The translations under genes were made by a program, and so were the position numbers. 64,000 bases of DNA from Blepharisma stoltei (taxonomy: Eukaryota > Ciliophora > Heterotrichea > Heterotrichida > Blepharismidae): assembly GCA_914767885.1 (NCBI GenBank), contig CAJZBQ010000057.1:806001-870000 (forward strand), written 5' to 3'. Of this stretch, positions 22,128 to 35,900 are shown piece after piece. Within the stretch, counting starts at the first letter, position 1, and every line of letters starts with the position of its first letter. The notes under the pieces were generated by a model that had not been told where the DNA came from, searched no databases, and worked only from the letters and a program-made list of their open reading frames with translations.

Positions 22128-23729
22128 TTAAATATCGCTGTAATCCACAATAGCCCTTCTTCCTTTAGGATGCTTTGCAGGATCATCTAAATCTTCATAA
22201 GGTTCATCAGGAACTGGCCGCTTTCTTGGGAAATTCACTTCTCTGTCAGCCCCGTCACTTCTTTCTCTATGTTCCCCTCTGTCTCCTCTATCCCCTCTAT
22301 CCCCTCTTCCTCTTCCTCTAAATCTGTCCCCAGCAAATTGTATTTGATTTTGCAGCTTATCAGGATCGGCCAAATAATTTTCCAAAGTAATAGCTTTGAC
22401 TCTTTCCTTCACCACCAATTGATAATCCTCCTGATGCTTGGTCTGCAGATGTTTTTTCATGAATTCATTGCTTCTGAACAATTTTTTGCATAAATTACAC
22501 CTAACCTTTTTTTCTTCTTCTTCAGTGGTGTTTTTTGTTTCAAATTCCTTTATCATTTTTTGGAGCTCAGGGTCATTCTAAATAAATTTTACATCTTTAT
22601 CATATTTTTTCACAGGGTTTTTTCTTAAAATCCTTTCTTCAATTTTCTGGTCAAATTCAGCAGGGCGGGCAGCAGCTTCATCATAAGTGGTTCTTATATG
22701 GGCTGGGCCACATTTGGCAGCGAGCATTCTTTCGTCTTCGTATTCTTCTTGGCAATAATAGCAGAAAGCATGGACTCTTCTTAAATAAAGCAACTGCAAA
22801 TCAAGCTGCATTTCTTTTTCTTCTTCTGAGAGCGTTGCAAACATTTCTTCAGTGATAAGCAGCTGGTTTTCATTAATTCCTTTTTCTCTGTCGATAAAGG
22901 TAATTAATCTTGAGCTTTGTTTTCAGTCTAATTCAATGCAGCTAGGATGCTGGGGTGGCTGAAGCCTTAGCTCTTTTCTTGACACGCTTTGTGACTTGAC
23001 TGGGGAAAGCTTGAAGTCTGGGGTCACCACTCTTCCTGTCAACAATTCCAAGCTTTCATTGCAGTGGTCTTCAGTATCATAAAGCACCCATGCGAATCTT
23101 GAAAACCCTTGTGTTTTCAATGGCTCTGACATTGACAACGACACAAACCCAGGTGACGTTTTCACCACATTCAGCACGTCCCATCTTGATATATTGACTG
23201 GAATATTTTTCAAAAATAAAGTCATAGAATTCGGGTCAAACCCAAAATAAGGCGGACCAGAAATCTTCTCAACAGGGCTTTCTTGGATTTTTAATCTAAG
23301 CCCAGAAAACCCATTATGCTTGCTGAGCTCTATAAAAGCTGTATGGGAGACTTTGGCGTCCAAGTATCTCTCTTCTTGCCATTTTTGAGAAAAAATTGGG
23401 TCGTATTTTTCGATAAACCAGTGCTCGTTGTTGTGTTCGCTGAAGAAAATTTCAAGATGCTTACGCTCGTATTTGGTTTTGTAGTCATCATAAATTTGTT
23501 GGGCTTCTTGGGGCGGGATTTGTTCGTGCTGCATTTCCATGAATTGCTTGTAGGTTAGTAAACCACCTGCGAGGCTTGGGCGAATTATGTGAGGCTTGCC
23601 ATCTTGATTGCGAGGGAAGCGGGGACGATTCTGGTTTTCGTCGTTGTCTCGGAATCGCTTGCGGGGCTCACCGTTGGAGGGAGCAGCGAAAGAATCAGTT
23701 TTGGTTTCTTCTTCTGATGGCCAATTCAT
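22128..23729 (-). CDS. ARS2/SERRATE, nuclear cap-binding partner
   Basis: 533 residues, uninterrupted. Family features in order: Arg-rich N-terminus (RKRFRDNDENQNRPRF); the YKQFMEMQ...IPPQEAQQIYDDYK helix block; FFSEHNNEHWFIEKYDPIF; an RRM-like unit (MTLFLKNIPVNISRWDVLNVV...SRFAWVLYDT); CYYCQEEYEDERML; the late zinc finger C-x2-C-x12-H-x4-H (CNLCKKLFRSNEFMKKHLQTKH); and an RG/RD-rich tail. ARS2 links the cap-binding complex to RNA processing and decay. Three Trp codons in the frame are TGA or TGG at expected sites. This is one of the few long genes here without an IES. Confidence 0.9.
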
Positions 23730-24017
23730 CTATGTTGGGACATACCTTTTTATTATAAGAAAAAGCCCCTGCTGGAATTTTTAAGAAATTAGAGTAATGG
23801 AAAATTAGAGGGAATGGGGATAGGCAATTAGGTATAGGGAAATCATGTGGGCCTTATTTTTAATAGAAAAATAAATTATAGGAATAAAATAAAATTTATA
23901 TAAACTACGCATCAAAATCCTAATAAAATCTTATTATAGCAAGCCCTATACTAGCTAAGCAGCATTTCTTTAAAATGTCTCGTCATTTTTGCATTCAGAA
24001 TTGCCTAAAATTATTAA

Positions 24018-24455
24018 ATGGAAGGAAGCACTGCTCTATGGATAATTATTTGGTTCGTCAGCAGTGCTGCTTGCTACTTATACGGCATGCATGTAGAATC
24101 TAATCTAAACCCAAAATCAAAGCCAAAATATTCTGAGTTAAAGCGTGAGGAAGAAAAATCAGAAACTCAAGAATCAAGTGATGAAAAACACTACAGAGAA
24201 GAGCTCAATAAAGAAAGAGCAAGCAAGAAAAAAATGACTCAGGACTATGAGCAAGAAATTGACAGCTTAAAAGCTCAAATTGCATTTGTCCAGGAACAGA
24301 CTAAAGCAAAATTAGTAATTTATAATCAGAAAAATAGGGAAGAAGAAGTATTTGAAGAGGAAGCAGGGTTTGGGGTGCCAACTGTACAGATCGTTGAAGG
24401 GAGTTATGATAATTTCGATGAAGAACTGAATAAGGAGCTAAATAATGAGATTTAA
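24018..24455 (+). CDS. Small single-pass membrane protein with coiled coil
   Basis: 145 residues. The membrane segment is at the very N-terminus (ALWIIIWFVSSAACYLYGMH), followed by a Lys/Glu-rich coiled coil (YREELNKERASKKKMTQDYEQEIDSLKAQIAF) and an acidic C-terminus. Probably a signal-anchored protein with its coiled coil in the cytosol. Family not recognised. No insertion. Confidence 0.6.
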   Translation: MEGSTALWIIIWFVSSAACYLYGMHVESNLNPKSKPKYSELKREEEKSETQESSDEKHYREELNKERASKKKMTQDYEQEIDSLKAQIAFVQEQTKAKLVIYNQKNREEEVFEEEAGFGVPTVQIVEGSYDNFDEELNKELNNEI

Positions 24456-25109
24456 TTTTTACAGTTTCGATAAATAAATCATGTCAAAGTAATTGTCTCA
24501 AATTAGTCAACAATTATTGAATATGAAGAATAAAAAAATGATGCACAATGCAAAATTGATTGTTGGAATTGGGAACAATATATATGTTTTTTTGCAATTA
24601 AGAATAATCTGAATACTTATTGTCAATAATTTCAATTATTTTTTTAGAGAAATAGAAGAATAAGACCCCTAAATAGTCATTTGATCTTATAATATGATGC
24701 CTGAAGATATTTAAAATGGACCAAAAATTATTTTTCTTGAGAAGAAGAGAGTAAAAGAGCAGAGAAAATGGATATAAGAATTTTGAATTTACATAAATAT
24801 AAGGAGAGTCATAAAAGATATGAATTGGGAAATAAAAGAAAATTAAAAACTGTTCCAAAGAAGTAGCAAATGGCGGATTTTACAGAGTAGAGATGCTGTT
24901 TAGTCCAGTATTATTACAAGAAGCGAGCCCAAGGAATTTTTCTATTTTTCTTCAGATTTCTTATACAGTTAAATTTTATAGTCTAATTTTAGTATGAATG
25001 AGTGTGGGTTTTCATTGCAAAATAAAAGATATAGGCTTAAAATAATTAAGAAAATTATAAAACATACGATTTATCAGTTTTAGATAAATCCATTTATTAA
25101 AAAACTTCT
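24456..25109. other. Intergenic, AT-rich
   Basis: About 650 bp. An 86-codon minus-strand frame at 24598-24858 is composition-driven (Phe/Ile/Tyr from AT-rich DNA) and is not considered a gene. Confidence 0.5.
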
Positions 25110-25438
25110 TACTCTCCCCTCTGTGAGCTAGCAAAACATTGGAAAAATCCCTATTTTTTGGGTAAAAGCCCACCTATTTAAAATTTTTTATAAAAATAAT
25201 TTGATATATAAGTGATAATTAGTATAATGAAATCTCTAGCTAATTCTTTTTAATTTTAAACAACTTGCATTCGAAAAAATAAAAATTTTCAAATTAAATT
25301 AATATTTGAATCCAATTGGGATATTTTTAAAAATTAAAAAAAAAAGTTACTATAAAATTTCTATATTTTTTTGAAAATAAAATTTAATCACCTCTGTGAG
25401 CAAACAAAATTTTTTTGTTCACTCGCGGAGGGGGGTTA
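25110..25438 (+). mobile_element. Family-1 MITE upstream of the SNF1-type kinase
   Basis: Left end TTACTCTCCCCTCTGTGAGC with the tandem motif block; right end a hairpin (CTCTGTGAGCAAACAAAA and complement) closing with GGGGGGTTA. TA at 25110 and 25437. It ends ~110 bp before the kinase ATG. Confidence 0.8.
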
Positions 25439-25546
25439 ATATTCTTTCTTGTGCAAGCCTGCGCATTTGATTAATATAATTTCTTTTTAAAAAATAAGTT
25501 TAAACCGTTGAAATTTGCTAATAAATCAAAAAAAGTATATTAAATA

Positions 25547-27019
25547 ATGCAATCAGCAAATTCAAATCAGCCCAATGCTAAAAACATAGGCCATTACTTA
25601 TTAGGCAGAACCATAGGGCAAGGAACATTCGGAAAAGTAAAAATTGGAACCCATATTCTAACAAGCGAAAAAGTTGCCGTTAAAATTTTGGAAAAAGAAA
25701 GAATTAAAGACATTTCTGACATAGAAAGAGTTTCAAGAGAAATTCATATTTTAAAGCTTATTAGACACCCAAATATCATACAGCTGTATGAAATTATTGA
25801 AACGCAAAGCAAGCTATTTTTGATCATGGAATATGCTAGTGGAGGAGAATTATTTGATTATATCGTGGCTGAAAAGAAAATCAAAGAACTCGAAGCTTGC
25901 AAGTATTTTCAGCAAATAATTGCAGGAGTTGAGTATATTCACAGACTTGGGGTTGCTCATAGAGACTTGAAGCCAGAAAATCTGCTTTTAGATTCCAAAA
26001 AAAATATAAAGATTGTTGATTTTGGGTTGAGCAATACATATAAAGAAGGCGAAAAGCTAAAAACTGCTTGTGGAAGCCCATGCTATGCTGCGCCTGAAAT
26101 GATAGATGGGAAAGATTATAACGGATTAAAAGCTGATATATGAAGTTGTGGAGTAATTTTATATGCAATGCTTGCAGGGTATTTACCGTTTGAAGATCCA
26201 GACACTGGAAAACTTTATAAAAAAATACTCAAAGGAAAATATGAGATACCAGATTGAATATCAAAGGACGCAAGAGATCTTCTAGGGAAAATTCTCAGCA
26301 CGGAGCCTAACAAAAGAATTACAGTAGAAAAAATCAAAAGCCATCCTTGATTTTCTTTAATGCATCAAAACACTTCAAATGGGTTGTTAGTAGGCTATTC
26401 TACAATTCCAGTAAATCAATCGGTTCTTAGAAAACTTGATGAATATGGCTTTGATTTAAATTACTGCCAACGCTGTATTGAAGCTAATAAGCACAATCAT
26501 TTAACCACAACTTATTACCTTCTTTATCGCAAGTTAAGCCCTCCACCTGATCCTGAGCCAGAACCTAAGCCACCTATAATCCGTCCAAGCTTTGTTCCAG
26601 CACCTCCTATAGCTCCAGAAATAAATGAGAAATTTAATCATAGAAAATATCACAGAAAAAAAGTAGAAAGCACTGGAGGTTCTTCATCAAATGAAGGAGA
26701 AATTTTATTTGGCAAACAAATAGCTTCAAGATCTAATAGAAATAGCCCAAGAACAGTCATTAAAAGCATTTATACACATATATCTGGTCCTCGAAACTTG
26801 AGTACTGGAAGGCATCCTCAAGAGCCTACAATCCCAAGGCCTGCAAATGCAAAGGCATTTAGAAGAAAAATCGTGAACCCTTCTCAACACAATACTCCTA
26901 AAAAGGTCAATAAATCAGTAGACTATGGGAAAAGTATTTTTGGGGAGTCATCTAAAAGGCACACTAGAGCGAATAGCTCTCTTGTGTCGCATCGTAAAAC
27001 AGATCGCATACATTTTTAA
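25547..27019 (+). CDS. SNF1/AMPK-type Ser/Thr protein kinase
   Basis: 490 residues with TGA as Trp. Kinase domain ~20-270: GQGTFGKV loop, VAVKIL Lys, HRDLKPEN catalytic loop, DFGLS, activation-loop T in [14 protein letters not shown], then [22 protein letters not shown], in which the Trp is TGA. The [13 protein letters not shown] block (also TGA) closes the domain. Next is a UBA/autoinhibitory-like helix set ([26 protein letters not shown]), as in SNF1/AMPK alpha and MARK kinases. A basic, Ser/Pro-rich tail has many possible phosphosites. No intron or IES. A family-1 MITE lies in the 5' flank. Confidence 0.9.
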
Positions 27020-27149
27020 ATTGGATTAGTTTTACATTTATGCTATTTTTAAGGATATTTAATATTAAAAATTGCTTAATATAGATTGAATTATTTTAAT
27101 AATTAATTGATGATTTTTGCGAGCTTTTTATTCCATATTTATTTAGTGA

Positions 27150-29577
<2,428 letters not shown>

Positions 29578-29586
29578 TTAAGATTT

Positions 29587-30294
29587 TTATAGATAAAGAA
29601 TAATAAATAAGAACAAAAATAGTAAAGCGACAATTGTCATGATCAGGCAGCAATCTGAAGACTGCTCAATTAATGTCACCATGCGTTTTTGAACCCTCCC
29701 CATTTTTAGTGTATTTTTGTCAATATTTCTTTCGACATCATTTATAGTGTACAAGGATAAATTAATTGATAATAAAAATTATTGATTAAAAGCAAAATAA
29801 GGTTTATTATGGTATAATAAAACTCCATGTAAATCTAATTCATCACCTATATCTCTGCTAGCTTTTTTGATATTGCCTACGTTTTCAATAATCATATCAA
29901 TTCTATCATCTTGCTCTCTCATCATTTGCTGCTGTTGCTGCTGCAGATCATTTTGAGATAAATTTGACTCTTTAGGATTTTTTGTTGTAGGCATCATTTC
30001 AACTGAGGTTTTTTGACGGATGTTTTTAAGTTTCCTTGAGTTTGAGCTATGGTATTCTTCAATTTCTCTTACGATGGCTTCTCTTCGTTTTTGTTCACCT
30101 GGTGAATTAGCTTGGATTTTTAAAAGATCATATAATTCCTGGACTTTTACATTAAGCTCCTGAAGTTTCTGGTAGACTCTTTTTTCAACTTTATAAGATT
30201 TAGGGCCACTAATACTTTCCAGTTCCCTCAGATCTGCATTGATTAATCGTAGAAGTTGGTATGATATATCTGCCTTGCGTGAGAATTCGCCCAT
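29587..30294 (-). CDS. Tail-anchored Qc-type SNARE
   Basis: 214 residues. An N-terminal helical region (SYQLLRLINADLRELESISG; VYQKLQELNVKVQELYDLL) is followed by a SNARE motif (MMREQDDRIDMIIENVGNIKKASRDIGDEL, with D in the zero layer region followed by NDVERNIDKNTLKMGRV). The C-terminal anchor is CLIMTIVALLFLFLFIILYL. Read raw, the gene stops at 29779 before the anchor. A 63 bp IES at 29749-29814 splits the SNARE motif, and removing it restores motif plus anchor. A syntaxin 8 or SYP5-like assignment is tentative. Acts in membrane fusion in the endomembrane system. Confidence 0.8.
29749..29814 (-). other. Short IES, 63 bp, in the SNARE motif
   Basis: GTA (plus strand) at 29749-29751 and 29812-29814. 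Removal joins ...LHGVLLY to TINDVERNIDKNT. Confidence 0.8.
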
Positions 30295-30512
30295 ATTGAA
30301 AAGAATTCTAAAGATAATTGCGTGTCTATAGAAGCTTAATTTTTATCCACTTTTTGAATAAAATGTGACCCCTAATGAGCAATTAAATTATTACCTCTTA
30401 AATTAAAAATAAAATAAGTTTATTAATTATAGCATCTAAATCTTTTAATATAGCTACAGCCTTTATAATACATACATTTTAATACCTTTATCCATATTAT
30501 AAAGCATTTTTA

Positions 30513-31217
30513 ATGTCCAAAGAACAAAAAATAGAGGATGAGATTTTTTCGAAAGAAGATTTCCCTAAAATGTATTTGACGTCCCCAATTGTTGATGCTT
30601 TTAGACCTGAATTAGAAAAGCTTTATCAGAAGAAAAGATCAAATAAGAACTTTGAAGGGAAGTCAATGAATTTTTTTACACAAAAGTTTATGAGATTATA
30701 TTTTTATCAAGGTTTAGACCAGCCAGATAGACTTCTAGTACATATAGCTTTTTGCCTTGAGTGGCGCGGTACGGGCGCCACTTCGGCAAGCTCCTTCTTC
30801 CAGTTGGCCGAGCCAACTCAGGTTGGTTCGACCAACTGGAGAGAATTGACAAGTGAGGCCTTTTGGGGAGACTTGTCAATTCTAGTTGGCCGAACCAACC
30901 TGAGTTGGCTCGGCCAACTGGAAGAAGGAGCTTGCCGAAGTGGCGCCCGTACCGCGCCACTCAAGGCAAAAAAGTATACTGAGCTATTGGAGTTCAAAAA
31001 TAAGCAATTTCATACAGTTGCAGCCTCAGTTTCAGCTGTGATTATCACTTATATCACCCTAGGAACTACCGTCAGATATTCCAGATTTTCTGCACTCAGA
31101 TGAGCTGCATCTTTAGGGGTTGGCTACTTGGTATGGCGTTCCTTCAAAACTCACGCATTAAATAAAATTGAAAAAGGTACTGGGCATCTCTATGAAAAGT
31201 ACTCACTCCCACTTTAA
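30513..31217 (+). CDS. Small membrane protein interrupted by a hairpin IES
   Basis: About 156 residues after removing a 234 bp hairpin (471 bp coding). N-terminus: acidic start and EDFPKMYLTSPIVDAF. After the junction (LLVH then TELLEFKNKQFHTVA) there are two hydrophobic stretches (ASVSAVIITYITLGTTV; WAASLGVGYLVW) and a short basic end. Raw DNA stops at TAA 31215, inside a family-2 MITE starting at 31200. After excision of that MITE the stop would come right after HLYEK. Family not recognised; possibly a mitochondrial or ER membrane protein. Confidence 0.6.
30743..30978. repeat. Hairpin IES with TATA ends in a coding region
   Basis: Arms of ~95 bp are nearly perfect complements (GCCTTGAGTGGCGCGGTACG and its mirror; CAGTTGGCCGAGCCAACT nested). 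Ends read TATAGCTTTTTGCC and, on the other strand, TATACTTTTTTGCC. Joining TA at 30743 and 30977 keeps frame. Confidence 0.85.
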
Positions 31218-31499
31218 ATTGGAATAGATCATAGGTGCTTTAACTCTCTATGAATTGGAGCATATTTTTTTAAATAGATTTTATAGGTAAAAAGGTTAAT
31301 TTTTATAAAATTAATCTTAATCTGATTAAACGGAAAAGTTCAATTAGAATATTATTTAAACTGAAATCACGATTGAATCGATAACTTTATTGAATTAATT
31401 CTTATGAAAAACAGTTTAAAATTTATATTTTAAAAAAAAAGAATTAACAACCTTTAAATTGGAACAGGAAATTTTGTTCCAATTAAAGAGGGAGAGTTA
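31200..31499 (+). mobile_element. Family-2 MITE at a gene 3' end
   Basis: Left end TACTCACTCCCACTTTAAAT then TGGAAT; right end TTTTGTTCCAATTAAAGAGG then GAGAGTTA. About 298 bp, AT-rich interior. It covers the apparent stop codon of the upstream gene. Confidence 0.7.
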
Positions 31500-31558
31500 A
31501 TAAAATAGATAATTGAGGCTATTAAATAAATATCGAATTATTTAAATTAGGAAATTTC

Positions 31559-32913
31559 ATGTCTTCATTTTCATTTAACGGTGCCAGATCAAAATCCAAG
31601 CCAACTGAAACAATTTTGCAGCAGGAATCGCCCAACCAAAAGAAATACAGCAAAAGAGTTGCAGCAAATATATGCAAAACAAGTTCATTTTTGAAGCCGA
31701 ACCAGTTATCAGAGTTTACTTCACAATTCAAATCCAAAATAAGCGAGAGGGACGAAAATCTTTGTTTGAAATCAATCGACAGTGAAAACTTCCCACAGTT
31801 TATATCAAAAAACAGCACAATTGAAAAATCAAATCTAGGCAAAGCAATTGATTCAGATAAGCTTGAAAGCTTTTTAAGAGAAATCGGGATATCAAAATAC
31901 ATGAATTTGTTAAAAGAAAATGAAATTTCTTATGATGATTTAGCACTTTTAACAAGAGATGACTTGATAGACTTAAAACTTCCTATTGGGCCAAGAAATA
32001 GGCTGCTGATTGCGATTAAAGAAAAATTTGAAAATATTGCGAAAGAAGAAATTAAGCCGTTAAGCCAAATTAGAAATGGGACACCACATAAGGATCCCCC
32101 CCCTCATTTGTCCAATTTTCTAGTCTTTTATCATTTGTCCATTTTTTCTAGTTTTTTTGGACCTCATTTGTCCAATTTTCTAGTCAAAATTTTGATAGAG
32201 AAAAAAAAATTTTCAGGACCTCAATTGTCTCATTTTCTAGTTTTTTTAAAGTAAAAAACTAGAATTTAGGGCATTCGAAAAAATCCAAAAAAGACTAGAA
32301 AATTGGACAAATCATTTTTGACTAGATTTTGGGACAAATGAGGCCCTGAAAAAAAAAAATTCTTATAAAAAAAGACTAGAAAATTCGACAAATGAGGGGG
32401 GGGATCCTTAGATATCAGATAAAAGAAGAAAATGATATTTTTATACCGAATTTGGCACAAGTGTCAAATAAATTTGACGCAAAAGAAAGACCATCTTCGA
32501 GACAAAGCATAGAAAGCATTTCTTCAGAGTCTTTGAGGTCGCCAATAAATTATGATGAAATTGTAGCAATGCTTAATAATATGAGAGAACAGCAAAATAT
32601 AATGCTCAAAGCAATTGAAGAAAACCAAAGGGTAGTAACAATGCTGTGCCAATCTGATTACCTTCAAAATTTCTGGTGAGACGTGCGGATAGCTGAAGTC
32701 GGAGCTTCTTAGAAGACTTGCCCAGTGGGCTGACCACCGATCAGACCAAAATGGCTCGGTAATGTCACAAGTTGGCTTAGTCCCTATTTAACTATAGGGA
32801 GTGGGCACTAGACACTTTAAAACTGAGTTAATTAAGATTAAGATTATCTTCAAAATGCAGATAGACAATCCCATAGCCGAAAAAGCTCAGGATATAACGG
32901 AAATATTTATTAA
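31559..32913 (+). CDS. SAM-domain protein
   Basis: 282 residues after removal of a 320 bp MITE and a 186 bp SINE-like insert (849 bp coding). A SAM domain is at ~100-155: LESFLREIGISKYMNLLKENEIS, DDLALLTRDDLIDL, LPIGPRNRLLIAI. This is followed by a Ser/Arg-rich linker and a coiled helix (DEIVAMLNNMREQQNIMLKAIEENQRVV) ending NADRQSHSRKSSGYNGNIY. SAM domains mediate protein-protein or RNA contacts; the specific role is unknown. The raw frame would end at 32677 with a false Trp/stop inside the retroposon. Confidence 0.75.
32089..32410 (+). mobile_element. Family-3 MITE with iterated terminal motif
   Basis: Ends TAAGGATCCCCCCCC and its complement. The motif CTCATTTGTCCAATTTTCTA recurs three to four times in each half, in opposite orientation. 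TA at 32089 and 32409. Excision joins NGTPH to RYQIKEEND. No ORF. Confidence 0.8.
32662..32856 (+). mobile_element. Short SINE-like retroposon, 9 bp duplication
   Basis: CTTCAAAAT at 32662-32670 and 32848-32856. The tail AATTAAGATTAAGATTA matches other copies. It lacks the ATTAAAATGGC 5' end, so it may be 5'-truncated. 186 bp; removal gives SDYLQNADRQSH. Confidence 0.75.
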
Positions 32914-32930
32914 GTGTATAAAATAAAATA

Positions 32931-35900
32931 TTACATTAATAGTTTTCTGACGCAATATCCTCTCCATACTGACTGAATAAATATTGCAGCGCTCCTTATT
33001 ATTTCATAAAGACTTCTTGTTTGATATTGTCTAATAAGAGATTGAATCTTAATTGCAGATTTTATTATTTTTTGATATTTCCTTTGCGCTAAAAACCGCC
33101 TAACATGAGATTGAATAAGCAAAATTTTCCCATCATGTGTCTCACATTTTGATTCAGGAATAGACGCAAGTACACTAGGCCGAAATCTTTTAGCTGATTT
33201 TATGAATCTTACTGGATTTCTCTGCTGTGAAAGTGGAGGTATATTGACTTTTTTTTCTTGAAAAATCTTTTCTTGTGGCTTTTGTATACAATTTAGTTAA
33301 TTTTTTTTTTAAAATTAAAATGGCCTGAGAGATATTATTTTCTAGTTATTTAGTATTAGATAGTATAATAATGCTTTGGCTTTTTGTTCAGCTATTTGGG
33401 TTTTCAATTTCAAATAATATTTTCTTGCTTTGTATCCTCTTCAGTATTTTTGTATTGTGACTGCATGCTTATTTTTATCTATTAAAATTCTGCCACTCCT
33501 CAAATGACTTTTAGCAGGATTAGCAAGAGGTGGCTTTATTGGGGTATTAATCTTGAAATCCTCTTTTCCTGTCAAAAACTCTCTAAAACTTTCATCTTTA
33601 AGCTCCAATTCCAGGATTTGATTTTCTATATGCTTAAGCTTTTCTTCTATATTTAAAAAAGGCTTATCACTGACATTTTGCCTTATTTTAACTCTTGCTT
33701 TCCCTGAAACTGGCCTAGCTCTTTCATTTTTTACAACAGGATTAGGTGGGATTATTGCGATATCTTGCAAAATATCTTTTTTAGAATTTTTTTGCTTGAA
33801 ATTTTTCTTTAAGGTTTGCTTTATGATATCTCTATTATTTGGAAGAGAATTTTCAAGATTAACGTCTCCGCTCAGCTCAAAACTTGTATTTTGTCTTCTT
33901 TCTTTTGGCCTTGCACTTGAAATCCTTACAGCTGGTAAGCTTCCATTCAAATTATATACAGTTTTAGATAGACGGTAAACATTTACTTTTGATAGCCTTG
34001 GCTTGTCAATAGGCAAGGCCCATACTTGGACTTTAAGACTTCTTAACTAAATATAATCATCTTATCTCTTTTATAAGGATCGCTCTTTCATGGCTTAAAT
34101 ATGCATAAAGCTTAAATGCAATTCTTGCAGTAAGATTTTAGTGCTTAAATTTTGGTATCTGTATTGTTCTTATATTTAGATAGATTGTGATTATATTTAA
34201 AAAAAATAAATCTTTGTTAACAGTCATTATTCGGTAAACCAAAGTAGTGACAGTGTGCCAAATCTGATCGGCAAATGAAATTAATTTTTCACACGGAAAT
34301 TAATGATTCCCAGATTCTGATAAATTTAAAGCATTTCTGATAAAATATGGGCATATTTGTTTCTCGCCATTTGAATACTCTCAAGCACAAAAGTATCGAA
34401 ATAACCTTATTATGTATTATGATAATAGCTTGTGCTATGACTTAGTAGATGCTCGATATAAACGTTCGATATATCGGCTATTATGTTATTTTATGATAAT
34501 AGCTTGTGCTATGACTTAGTAGATGCTCGATATAAACGTTCGATATATCGGCTATTATGTCGTATCAATTAGCTATTTGTTTTGAAACGGCTAAATTAGC
34601 CAGTTGGCAAAGTACTGTTAGATGATAATGGCTTCAGCAATCACCTAAATGAATGCTCGATATAGACGTTCGATATATCGGCTATTATGTTTATCAATTA
34701 GCTATTAGTTTTGTAACGGCTAAATATGCCAGTCGACAAAGTATTGTTAGATTATAAAGGCTTCTTCCATCACCTAAGTGAATGCTCGATATAGACGTTC
34801 GATATATCGGCTATTATGTTTATCAATAGCTATTAGTTTTGAAACGGCTAAATATGCAGTCGGCAAAGTATTGTTAGATTATAAAGGCTTTTTCCATCAC
34901 CTAAGTGAATCCTCGATATAGACGTTCGATATATCGGCTATTATGATTATCTATTAGTTAATAGATTTGTAACGGCTAAATATGCCGGCCGGCAAAGTGC
35001 TGCTAGATTATAAAGGCTTTTTCCATTACTTAAGTGAACGTTTTATATATTTATTATTATGTTTATCAATTAGCTATTAGTTTTGTAACGGCTAAATTAG
35101 CCAGTCGGCTAAACTTACCGAACGTCTATGCCGAGCATATCACTCAGGTATTAGCATAAGTCATTATAGTCTAATAGCACTTTGCCGATTGGCATATTTT
35201 AGCCGTTTCAAAACTAATAGCTATTGATATAAATATATCGAATGTCCATATCAAACATTTCACTAATAATAAAAGGTGTCAAATGATGACAACAGAAAGA
35301 GAAATCGCCTAAATGGAGGTGAAAAGATAAACATTACTAAGGATATGGCAGAAGCCTTTATAATTTAACAGCACTTTGCCGACCGGCATGTTTAGCCGTT
35401 ACAAAACTAATAGCTAATTGATAAACATAATAATAAATATATAAAACGTTCACGTAGATGATGGAAGAAGCCTATATATAATCTAACAATACTTTGTCGA
35501 CTGGCATATTTAGCCGTTACAAAACTAATAGCTAATTGATAAACATAATAGCCGATATATCGAACGTCTATATCGAGCATTCATTTTAGGTGATTGCTGA
35601 AGCCATTATCATCTAACAGTACTTTGCCAACTGGCTAATTTAGCCGTTTCAAAACAAATAGCTAATTGATACGACATAATAGCCGATATATCGAACGTTT
35701 ATATCGAGTATCTACTAAGTCATAGCACAAGCTATTATCATAATACATAATAAGGTTATTTCGATACTTTTGTGCTTGAGAGTATTCAAATGGCGAGAAA
35801 CAAATATGCCCATATTTTATCAGAAATGCTTTAAATTTATCAGAATCTGGGAATCATTAATTTCTGTGTGAAAAATTAATTTCATTTGCCGATCAGATTT

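Noticed and set aside
24598-24858. Phe/Ile-rich minus-strand frame
   Set aside because: Composition of AT-rich spacer; no start context or family signal.
32266-32460. Minus-strand frame rich in HLSNFLVF repeats
   Set aside because: It is the translated repeat motif of a family-3 MITE, not a protein.
34400-35750. CRISPR-like array from regular ~125 bp repeats
   Set aside because: Units are tandem without unique spacers, mirrored in a palindrome, and the genome is eukaryotic.
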